Positions 45,601 to 56,604 of a stretch of DNA of 64,000 nt are shown here, one piece after another. Location of the stretch: positions 14,841,376-14,905,375 of the forward strand of contig OW285194.1 in assembly GCA_935421135.1 (NCBI GenBank), read 5' to 3'. The stretch comes from Bugulina stolonifera (lineage: Eukaryota; Bryozoa; Gymnolaemata; Cheilostomatida; Bugulidae). The position numbers were made by a program, and so were the translations under genes. A model generated the notes under the pieces. The model was given only the letters and a program-made list of their open reading frames with translations. It made no database searches and had not been told where the DNA came from. The stretch's first letter is position 1, and every line of letters begins with the position of its first letter.

Positions 45601-48600
45601 TTTATATTAAATAAATAATAATATTGTATATTAGATAATAAATAAATGAAATACATTATTCACACATCAGTATTTTATCAACAGAACACATGTTTCTGTA
45701 GACATAGATACAAAGGTCAAGGGAATTCAGACAAAAGAGTTTAACCCATCTGATAACAATGTGATACTCAACTGTACTGATCGAGTGTACGGACGACCTG
45801 TACCTAACTCATTCAAGTGGACTAGAGACGGCAAAACTCAACAAGGAAGGTCAGCTGGCACTCTGAAACTGACACAAAGAGAGGCTGGGACTAGTGAGAC
45901 TGTACTCTGTGAAGCTAGCAATGGTCTCAGTAAGTTTCTCATTGTCTGAGCTCTTATTTTACAACAAGTGCCTGGTCTAACTCTCTCAGTATGTTGGCAA
46001 ATGGAGAAGGCTTAAGAGAGAATTCTAGTCTACAACTATTGCTTATCTATCTAGATTTAGATGTCGACTAGTAGTTGTTGGTCAACACTTCAGTCTGCTA
46101 AACTGTTCATCCTTCCAATCACAAGTTACTGGCATACTAGTACTATCTTGTAGATAAAACTGTTTCTATTCAATGGGATGTAACATGGAGTGAAGCTGCA
46201 ACAGTGGCTACTACATCAACTCCTGCAACAAATAAATCTCCTCAACCTCAAGTCAATATGGCCGCTGTTGGCGGAGGAGTGGCTGCTGGAGTGATTGCTA
46301 TCATCATACTCATTGTCGTCATAGTGTGCTGCCAGAAGAAGAATCGTCGTAAGTCTTTTGTCTACTACAATCAAGTATTTTATGTGTAAAAAGTGCCCAT
46401 TGAAGTCTGAAAATTATTAAATTACACTTTTAACTCAAATCTCAAACACACTTCTCTCCATCAATATATATGGTTAGTGCACTGCCAAACCATTCTAAAA
46501 TGAAATGCTTGTTGTTTATGCCGCCGTGCATGTTTAACTACTGTAGAGCTATATGCCTAACCCACATATTTGCGCTGTAACTACATACATGGTATATGCA
46601 CCATGTCAATTGAAAGGTCACTATACGCGTACATGTCTACAATAGGAGTTTATTTTATTTTAGTTGCAAGATCAGTTTCTGACTTAGGTAAAATAATACT
46701 AGGGTAGTGTGAATGTTAACACTCAGTAGTTTCTTCTATTTCAAATGATTTCCTTTAGTCAAATCCTTGCAACATTCAAGACGATAGTCTGTGCTTCAAT
46801 CTAGAAACAGTTTTAAATATATTATAGGCAATGGAAAAAGTTAACTGATTCCATAAAATTATTTCATGTAGGCCTATATTATCGTAATTTTAATACATTG
46901 ATGCGTACAAGTCAAATGAAGTAAATTAATATATTTTTGTACCCATAACAATACCTACAATGTAGGTCTTGTTGTGGGTACCTATCAATCGGAAAATTTT
47001 GTATACAGTTTCCATCTAACATGGTGGTGTAGTGACACGGATTCGTAATATCGAGTAAACCCTAGACCGCTCTTAACTGATGATTTCAAGCGAATATATG
47101 AGCATGGTTTGATGAAGGAATTAGTTTGAATGGATTCTAGTAAACTGCTTGCAGAACTATATTTGCTTGCAATGCGTGTTTGCTATCTGCTTTTTAATAT
47201 GTCACAAGCCCAATTAAAGTTGTTGTGGCTAATATTCTCTAAAGTTGTTTTTGCTCAATGAAGGAATTCTGATAACAGATTCACGTAGTACATGTAGTAT
47301 TGCGATACGATATAAATGATACATTATTTTATTCTATTGCGATGCTGTTTATTCTTCTGTTATACCACTGGTTGTGGCTTTAGATGAATTCCGGGATCGG
47401 AAACTTAAAAGCGATCTTCATTAACAGCAGATATCACCAGTTTACTACTTAATTAGACACTTTGTATGCTGTAGGTGGGGGGGGGGGGGGAATTTATGAT
47501 TGCCCATGAATTATAATTATGAGGTGTGATCTATCAAAACCCGGAGTTGTACTACCGTGGCTAAATCATGCCATGTGAAATCCGGTGTTAATGTTTTATG
47601 TTGTTAAGCAATGTGTTGTGATGTCACTTCTTGAAAATTGGGTTGCTCCACGTGTGAGATATTTAGAGTTTACGCAACTTCTTTGACCAAACTGGGTCGC
47701 AAATCAAAATGCAAAGATGGCCATCCGTCCTAGGCCCAAACGGCAATTGACCAGATATTTTGATTGGTCGGAGAAAACCATCCTTAGCTCATCAGCACAC
47801 CTGGGTTTTTTGCACGAAAATAACGATTTTGCTTTTAGCCCAGGCTGGCGTGTTCGTGACCTCTTCGATCGACCTGGGTCACAAATAAAAAGGCAAAGAT
47901 GGCCACCTGGCCTTGGCCCAAACGGCTATTGACCAGAGATTTTACTCGGTCGAAGAAAACCCTGTAACGGAAGTGGACCGGGAAACTTTTTAGTAAGTTG
48001 GCCTGTGCCTGAAATTTTGGTCGCAAAGAGAGTCCGGTCTGAAGTAATCTGCTGTGTTCGACTGACCCTGATGCTTCAAAGAGGGAAGAGACGGTGTCAA
48101 AAATGGCCAAGGACCAGGCAGGCCATCCACATCAAGAACAGACCAAATGGTGGTAGCTGTTCAATCAAAGGTGTGGACTGACAGACGCATGACCATCACG
48201 GAAATGTGGAGTGAGTCTGAAGCCTCATTTGAAAGATGTTAAATGATTTGAACAAGAGAAAGGCGTCTGCAACGCTTCTGCCAAATCTGCTAATGCCAGA
48301 ACAAAAGGAGCACCACAGAAACACTTGCATTGTTCTGAAGCAATCATTGGCATAAAATCCTAATCTTTTGCCCAAATCATAAATTGTGATAAGCGATGAG
48401 TCTTTGGCTATGACCTTTTCCCAAAACTGAATTAACTATGAAAAGTGCACGATTTGAGGACATGAAGAGCATCCAAATAAACATCGTCGGATGACACTGT
48501 CAACTAACAGAAGATGATTTACAAGGATGTTTTGGATCGCTTCTAAAAGGTCATTGTATCGCAGCCTCAATTAGTAAACTATTTTGAAGGGGGAATTTTG

Positions 48601-51600
48601 AATTAAGTCCGTTACAGCAACGGTGTTTGCGCACACGGGTCATTACTGGCGTTTATTGATCACACCTCATATACATGTAAGTTCAATTGCTGAGTTCTTG
48701 CCCATATAGCCTATCGATATTGAGTGCGATATATGGTTCATAGTGTTTTTCTACCTTCAGGGTCCAAGAGTTCAGCCAAAGGTGGTCAAGACATGGAAAA
48801 TCTTAGGGGCAATGAGAATCAAAGGTAAGTAGAACACAGATTACTAAACATAATACTGGATGATTTCGCTGGTGAAGTGGCGTGGCATTTATACTTACAG
48901 TCATGACGTGTTGTTAATTCTTAGAGTATAGGCAGTGTTACCTAGGCTAGTCCACTGCTGGTAGTCAACACCTTATTTTCATGCTTACCAGCTACCACTT
49001 ACCCTTTCCGCTTCCATTGCTCATCATTTTCACTCTTAGTCTGTACACATGGCCTGTTTCTATATGGAGACTACGTGTCAATAACTATCATGATACCATG
49101 CTGGAATAGCCATCGGTTGTAGGATATGATGTCATAGAGTGGTTCTATGGTATGGCCTATGGTTATTTATCTATCAGTGCATACTAGACCTATTAGATGC
49201 CACCCTCCCTCTACACATGTGCCCGATATACTGTCACGTTTCCATGGCGCCTTAGCTACCTAGTGTTTTCATGACGCCTTAGTTACCTAGTGTTTCTATG
49301 ACATTGCCACTAAACTACTTAGCCTATTATTTATACCTATGCATATGCCTTGCTGCCTGGAAAGCCATGTATTTCCCAAACGCATGTCTTGTTGACTGCC
49401 ATTATTATTTCTAAAGTTTTCTCCAATGCTTAAATCTTTGTAACGTTTTAGTGAGAACTTGTTTAACAATAACTAGCGAGGTGTTGAAGGTTCCTAAGTA
49501 GGCTGGAATACAGGTTTTCCAGGAGCTGCAACATGTTAGGTGTTATGGTTGATGTTGTTTTTGTTGTTGTTTTGGTGTATTAACACTGGCATGCGTTATG
49601 TTTACCAATAGCAAACCCAAACCAGTGTCTGGCAAGGGTAAACCTATCCCCCAGTCACGGAGCACGAAAAAGGAGAAACGCAACAGTAAACATGCAAGTA
49701 AGTGTAGATATACTACTATGATACCATATTAACATAGTGTTGTACCAGCTGTATGGTTATGGTAAGATGTAAGCCAGTGTAGATGAGAGAAGATCATATA
49801 GTAGGTTGGGTAAGTTGTTAATATAGTAAACATAGTAGGTTAAAATAAAAGGTGATGCTATAGTGTGTAGAGAGAATACAATGAGTCATGTAGTAGGCCT
49901 ACTACAGTGGTAACTCCTGCCATGTCTCTAGTACAAACTCTACGTACGCAAGGTACATTGGTACATGAACGATACTATGTGGTGTAGGCTATTAAATTGT
50001 ACTATAGGATCTAACCAGTCTGTCCTGTAGAATGCGACCGGTCTGTACTGTAGAATGTGACCGGTCTGTACTGTAGAATGCGACCGGTCTGTACTGTAGC
50101 ATGTGACCGGTCTGTACTGTAGAATGTGACCGGTCAATACTGTAGAATGTGACCGGTCTGTACTGTAGAATGTGACCAGTATGTACTGTAGAATGTGACA
50201 GGTCCGTACTGTAGAATGTGACAGGTCCGTACTGTAGAATGTGACCAGTCTGTACTGTAGAATGTGACCAGTCTGTACTGTAAAATGTGACCGGTCTGTA
50301 CTGTAGAATGCGACCAGTCTGTACTGTAGAATGTGACAGGTCCGTACTGTAGAATGTGACCAGTCTGTACTGTAGAATGTGACCAGTCTGTACTGTAGAA
50401 TGCGACCGGTCTGTACTGTAGAATGTGACCGGTCTGTACTGTAGAATGCGACCGGTCTGTACTGTAGCATGTGACCGGTCTGTACTGTAGAATGTGACCG
50501 GTCTGTACTGTAGAATGTGACCGGTCTGTACTGTAGAATGTGACCAGTATGTACTGTAGAATGTGACAGGTCCGTACTGTAGAATGTGACAGGTCCGTAC
50601 TGTAGAATGTGACCAGTCTGTACTGTAGCATGTGACCAGTCTGTACTGTAGAATGTGACCGGTCCGTACTGTAGAATGTGACCGGTCTGTACTGTAGAAT
50701 GTGACCAGTCTGTACTGTACAATGTGACCCGTCTGTACTGTAGAATGTGACCGGTCTGTACTGTAGAATGTGACCAGTCTGTACTGTACAATGTGACCCG
50801 TCTGTACTGTAGAATGTGACCGGTCTGTACTGTAGAATGTGATTTGGTGTTTCTGTAGGCAAACTGTATGATTACATCACCATTGAATCACAAATGATTA
50901 TAATAACAGTACCATTGTACAATACATGCAATATAGAAGTAGGTTAGACATAGTATCTAAGTCCTGCCCTTTGGGTAAGTAGATAATAGCAGTATGAATC
51001 ACATAGTCCTATAATACTATCCTCTACTTACATGTAGTACATTACATGTCCACAACAATAACAACAACAAGAACACTAATGTGTGTACATAAATGGCCAA
51101 GCAGAGTTCACTATTGCTATCTTGTTCCCATGCTACAGTGTAGATGCATGTACAGTATTCTTACATCAAGGAAGTAGAATGTAGATTAGTCAGTAAGTAA
51201 ACACACACTCTGTACTTGGTATGACTTTTGATGAAAGGTGCTAGTCATGTCTAATCTTTAATCTATGGACAAATACAATAGTTGCTATATACAAATATAA
51301 TAATAGTAACATACATGCAGTATAAACCAGTGTTGAACCCTCCATATCTTTATGTTCAAACTAGAAACCTTTATCAACTGATTTGTCATTCTTCACTGAG
51401 TTTACTAACTACATGTTATTATACTACATGTACTAAGCACAGTACTGTAGTACTGCACTGTAGTACTGCACTCTAGTACTGCATTGTAGTACTGCACTGT
51501 AGTACTGCACTGTAGTACTGCACTGTAGTACTGCACTGTAGTACTGCACTGTGGTACTGCACTGTAGTACTGCACTGTGGTACTGCACTGTAGTACTGCA

Positions 51601-54600
51601 CTGTGGTACTGCACTGTGGTACTGCACTATAGTACTGCAGTGTAGTAGTTAGTAATAGCTAGTATTATACAAAATGCAGGGTGACCTTCCTCTACCCTAC
51701 AAGGCCCTCCTATGCCCTAGAACAGTAGTTATAGTAGTATTTAGTATAGTGCTGTTAGATAGCCAGCTGGGAATGTTATTTAGACTGCATACAGGCATAG
51801 GATGCATGTTGATAACTGTTATATAGCTAATTTATTGATTATTTTCGAAAAATGAGGAAGAATAAGGTTGTAGTTATAATGTTAGTAGAAGAAGTAGCTA
51901 TATTGATTTTCTAGTTGCGTCTCCAATTGCTATTTGTTTTATATGTTATGCTCTGTACTTTGTATGGTAGTTACATGTACATGTATATAATGTGAATTTG
52001 CGGCTGTTTGAAAGTTTCAGTTCGAAACAGGATGTTCCGAAACCGTTCCGACTTCAAACCCCAACCACACAGAGCGTTCCTGGAACGTCCTGTTTCTAAC
52101 TGAAATTTTCGAAATATCCCTTTATCATATAATGTAGGCCAAAAAGTAGGTTGAGAGATCAGCTGTGTAGAGTATACAAACATAGTATATACATGTGAGC
52201 TGTTAGATTAGTAATTACATAATACTTACATAATACTTACATATTAGTACTTACATAATACTCACATGATACTTACATGATACTCACATGATACTTGCAT
52301 GATAGAATGACAGTCACCATTGATTGATAACTAGTAACGAAGCCTATAATAACACTGGGGTAACCTGTACTATATTTGTACTTCCTGTATAAAACTAAGG
52401 CTACCTGTTATAGTACCATTTGGGAGGCCTCTGTTGAGGTAGCAATGTATATTATCATTGGAGGTAGTGTACTGTACTCGTCCTGTAGTTGATTAATGTC
52501 CTATTTGTTGTAAAATGGTGGTTTTGGTTGCCATGGCAGCATTCCTTTCCTTATGGTGTACAATGTACAATGCACATCAATGTAGCCTAGGTAGATACCT
52601 ATGTACACAGTATAATTTAGTCTAAACAGTTTATTACCAGGTAACAGTAGCTATTTTAGGTATTCCAATGTTGGCACACAACATGTACATACATCATGTG
52701 TAGAATATAGACCATTGGGCCCCAGGCTTCACATTTCTTGTTACTAATTCCACTCTCCAATCTCATCTTCTTGCTGGTTTGTATCAAACCATGATAGAAT
52801 AACTCCCTAGTTAGTTGGATAGTGTACTAATAGACATACACATTAGATAGACAGACCAGTGTTATATTATGTTAGGTAGTACTCCAGTAGTGTATTACTG
52901 CCATTCTGTGATGGTCTTCTCCGTATTCAACTCTCAATCAATCATAGCCTGTCACATACACATAGTCTTCACTTTCCCTTATAACTATTGTCTAGGGAGG
53001 GGTCCATGGGGAACACAGGCTATTGCACTAGGAACTAGGGTTATGTTTCTAACACCAGAATATGTGTTGAAATACCAAAGCCAACCAGGTCTAGTGAATT
53101 ATTCATACATGTTTGACATAGTTGTATCTATACGATGTTAGATAGTTGTCTATACATTTACTAGTAGTAGCTGTGTATAACTACACAAGTAGTTGATTTA
53201 CTAGTAGTAGCTGTGTATAATTACACTTGTGTAGTTATACACAGCTACTTGACCTAGTAAATCAACTACTTGTAAGTAGTTGATTTACTAGGTCAAGTAT
53301 ATAATGTAACACACACTGAGCAGTGTACATCATAAAACTAACATAGTGGTCTATGATTTATATTTGAATGACTGACTGGCTGGTAGTAGTTAGTAGCTGC
53401 TATAACTACCCCTGCTACTGTAATGAATATCATTATATAACATTCTACTATAATCTTGATGGGATATAAAATAAAAAATATCATACAGGCAGTATACAGT
53501 ATAACACAGGTATTACAATATTGTGAGTAGCTGTAGCTGTTACATAACAATAAATAAGTCTACTGTATAATATTAGTCTGTATAATATTAGTCTATGCAC
53601 ATTGTACTGTATAATTATACTATAATTATATAGTGTCTATCGCTAATACACAGTCATACTGTCTATAATATAGACTACATCAATGTGATGCATGGTCAGT
53701 TAATTCCAACAATTACACTGGATGAAAATACATTGTACACATAAATTATTATGTAGGATATTAGTGGATAAAGGCTTGGCCTACATGTACTTACATGTAT
53801 ATACTGTTGTGATGAACATGTGCTAACCACTATCAATATAGTATTCGTAATATAATTGTAAACAGTACTGAATTGGTGAGTAGAGGACGGGTAGGTAAGG
53901 CCAGTGTAATACTATATTGTGTATAGCACTTCCTGGTTGAATCAACTGTCCTATTTACTAAAAGGTAAGTGTTAGTAATCATCTACTGTGTAATATAATC
54001 ATATTATGTAATACGATACTCCATATACTCTGTATAGTGTGATAGAACATTTACTTTACAGATCTGCCATATGAACATGATGTGTAGAGAAGGTATAGAT
54101 GCCCTTTTACTTTGTTATCTATATTTATCTGTTCACTTAGTTATTTACTGCCCCCATAGACATGCTAGTGGTGAGCAGGTTGGTTGTAGGTGCAAGTTCT
54201 AAGTCTCTGTGTAGTAACACCATTGTACCTACTATATATACATGTACATGTGTCATATGTATATACTTTACATGCTGCATAGTGCATACATACCCTACTA
54301 TACGTTACGTTAGACTAGACTACATGTATATGTCTATGGCAAGCTCTCTTCTGTCGCATGCAGCCTCGCTTTCACTCTGTGTTGAATTGTTGAGGAACAT
54401 TTTGGTTTTATTCCTTGTGTTATGAGATCTATTCTGTCGCTAATACTGTACTGTGGGGTGACGACTCTAGTAGTGATTATTGTTATGTTATTTCTCTTTT
54501 AGACGACAAACCACAGGCACAGCCAGAACTGAGGGTACGTTATGCTATTATATTATAGGATGGTGTATATGTTTATCTTGCAATGTATCCAATGTTTAGT

Positions 54601-54987
54601 AGAGCGTTTGAGACCATTCCTGGATAGTAGTAGAGTATGACTTGGGTTTTGGACCTACCACCTACTCCCCCAGTAGGCATTTAGAGAGTAGAGCCAATAA
54701 GCATGTACACTAGATGATGGTGTTTATATCTCTTGTATATAGAATGCTCTCTCTTCTTTCTGTAGCACCAAGACGATCCAATCATATACGCCGACCTGGT
54801 ACACGATGCTCCTGCTAAACTTATCACTAAACCAGCCAATCAGAATCCACCAGAGTCTGTAGAATACGCGTCCATAGATCACCTGAAAACACGACGGTAC
54901 CAGGAAGAGCTTAACAGTGAGCCCACTATACCTACGATGCCTGCCCCACCACCCCCACACATGTACGGTAACATGACGGACAACTAA
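42665..54987 (+). CDS. Ig-superfamily transmembrane receptor with two ITIM motifs (receptor gene B)
   Basis: Eleven exons join in frame to 522 aa: 42665-42722, 43331-43732, 44176-44295, 45436-45573, 45702-45929, 46154-46348, 46664-46687, 48761-48824, 49612-49697, 54503-54534, 54766-54987. Exon 1 is a signal peptide and exon 2 an Ig-like domain, both close copies of gene A. Exons 3-4 give FSFIC and ITISC segments. Exon 5 is a C2/I-type Ig domain (VILNC, FKWTRDG, ETVLCEAS). Exon 6 has a Thr/Pro stalk and a transmembrane helix (AAGVIAIIILIVVIVCC) then a KKNRR stop-transfer. Exons 7-10 encode a basic tail. Exon 11 carries IIYADL and VEYASI, both fitting the ITIM consensus (I/V/L/S)xYxx(L/I/V), then a Pro run and MYGNM, a possible SH2 site. 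Phosphorylated ITIMs recruit SHP-type phosphatases in vertebrates. An inhibitory recognition role is inferred. Confidence 0.88.
44296..45256. repeat. 32-bp minisatellite made of splice-donor sequence, gene B intron 3
   Basis: About 30 units of gtaagtatgtatgtactaag plus tagtaagtaaca, starting exactly at the exon 3 donor (TATA|gtaagtatg). Each unit repeats an aaca|gtaagtatg donor-like site. Some units are 28 bp, lacking one gtat. Confidence 0.95.
47520..48669 (+). mobile_element. Decayed mariner element in gene B intron 7
   Basis: TGAGGTGTGATCTATC at the left and TGAGGTGTGATCAATA (reverse complement) at the right, flanked by TA (47518-47519 and 48670-48671). At 1150 bp it is close to the usual mariner length, but it contains a tandemly duplicated segment (around 47680 and 47868) that is not mariner coding sequence. 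Confidence 0.7.
48072..48603 (+). pseudogene. mariner transposase remnant
   Basis: The first part reads CFKEGRDGVKNGQGPGRPST then SRTDQMVVAVQS and DRRMTITEMWSE, the linker and second helix-turn-helix of mariner transposases, including the GRP minor-groove motif. The 3' part retains FEDMKSIQINI and DDLQGCFGSL, the mariner C-terminus. Frameshifts and stops fall between, and the DDD catalytic core is not intact. Confidence 0.65.
50005..50840. repeat. 23-bp minisatellite in gene B intron 9
   Basis: About 36 units of tagaatgtgaccggtctgta + ctg, with variants (cagtctg, aggtccg, gcgacc). It generates a long spurious minus-strand open frame of TVQTGHILQY repeats. Its large open frame comes from the 23-bp period (coprime to 3) and a unit without stops. 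Confidence 0.95.
51438..51640. repeat. 13-bp minisatellite in gene B intron 9
   Basis: About 15 units of tagtactgcactg, with G/A variants (gtggtactg). Confidence 0.95.
52013..52112. repeat. Imperfect hairpin with GAAACAGG/CCTGTTTC arms
   Basis: tttcagttcgaaacaggatgttcc is mirrored by ggaacgtcctgtttctaact, so a MITE-like hairpin of about 100 bp forms. No target duplication is evident. Confidence 0.5.
53157..53297. repeat. Nested palindrome, gene B intron 9
   Basis: tagctgtgtataactacaca and tgtgtagttatacacagcta, and tagttgatttactag and ctagtaaatcaacta, occur in direct and inverted copies, giving several overlapping hairpins. Confidence 0.8.
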
Positions 54988-56352
54988 GCATGGATACTTT
55001 GCAAGGCTTTACAAGTATTTCTATTATTATGGTATTGAGTTACTATACCACCTCAAATAATTAGGGGAAAGTTTGCATCAATGTGGAAGTCCCTGCGATG
55101 CTCTGGCATTTGTATCTATCGGTCAATAAATGGTTTACATATCAAAGCTCTAGAGTACAGCTGGAGTATCTCTCCCTTACCCAAATAGATTTAGTACCGG
55201 CCAGCATTTGCTCTTCTTATGGCAAGCACTGATTGTTTTTTTGGAGAAAACTTGTGGGACTTTACAAAGTATACATGCTGGGAAAAACAATAGAGTTGTT
55301 TTTCTTTGAATAATTAAAATACATATTATCAGGTGTGTTGAATCATAATATTATATTATTAGTCTACGTAGTATAATGTAATGTAATATTATATAATTAT
55401 TCTAATATAATACAATATAATAGTATTGGTATATACCTGTAGATATTATATACATTGTATGTTATGAAAGTGTTTCAATGTGTAGTTACGAGTTTATATC
55501 AAAATCTCTCGTTAAAATTACACCATATCCTGTTCGTATCTACTGTCATATAATAGAAGTCCCCTGCCAAATGTATCTGCCATGTTGATTGTCATACGCT
55601 ACTGATGGATTGTTCACTGTATGTAATAAGCCACATCCACTCCTATACAATCTTTTATAGTTACTAGTAATAAATTTGTAATTCAGTAATTAATGTAAAG
55701 ATAGATTTATTTTGTTACTTTTATACATTAGACATTTACATGTACATGTATATTGATTGTCTGTTGTTACATATTTTGCCTATTATAGTATGCCAACTGT
55801 ATTCTAGTGGTGACCGGAGTGGGGACCAGTTGGTCCAGTTTTTTATTTTCCAATTAAGAGTTTGCATTTGCAACTCTTACCACCATCAGAAGAACATAAA
55901 ATATTGATTTTCTTATAACTTATGTACTTATATGTTTTATTGTACTTTTACATATTCTAAGCTTCCGCATTCAAATCTAATTATATTCTAGTTTATACAA
56001 GTTAGGACTGTTTTATGCATTGGTTTCAAATTCTCCAAAATGATGGAGAAGCATAGTGATGTTGGTAATTAACCACAAGGCTATTTAGCCCTAGTACCAT
56101 AGTTAGCTATCTGCATGTATGCTACTCATGGTTTAGTAGGACTTGAAACCCAGGCTATGCTGTGTTGCATGGACAAACGTGCATCAAAGTAATATCAGTG
56201 CACATGAAACTGTTCTGTTGTTGTATTTAATTTTCACATCTAATACTATTTTGCACCAATGGCTTGATTTTACACCATATTAGATAAGCAACAATATTGT
56301 TTAGTCTTGTAATAAAATTGTCTCAATGTTTAGCCCTCTCTCTCTCCACTCC
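54988..56352. other. 3'UTR of gene B and convergent intergenic region
   Basis: AT-rich, with the gene B poly(A) signal at 55125-55130. Further AATAAA-like words exist near 55670. No other gene was seen. Confidence 0.5.
55125..55130 (+). terminator. Candidate poly(A) signal of gene B
   Basis: AATAAA 138 bp after the stop codon, the first such signal downstream. Confidence 0.5.
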
Positions 56353-56358
56353 TTTATT
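56353..56358 (-). terminator. Candidate poly(A) signal of the golgin gene
   Basis: TTTATT on the plus strand (AATAAA on the minus), about 250 bp after the golgin stop codon. Confidence 0.45.
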
Positions 56359-56604
56359 CATATAATTAATAATTCAATTTAATAAAAAATATATATTTAC
56401 ATCATAGAAAAGATTAAGAGTTAAATTAGAATGCATAAGATTGGAAAATAATTTACATTAGGTAACAATCTGTAATAGCAGATTAGAAGGATAAATGGCA
56501 GTGTGGTATTAATGTTCAAAGGGGAGGCAACTCCCCCTAACCCACAGCCACTGGGCATACTGCTATTAGAGATTTGATAGCAGTCTAGAATTTAAGTTTC
56601 AGAC

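Noticed and set aside
49940..50862. Minus-strand open frames of 283 and 242 codons with HSTVQTGHILQY repeats
   Set aside because: Produced by the 23-bp minisatellite; no promoter, splice context or independent coding signal.
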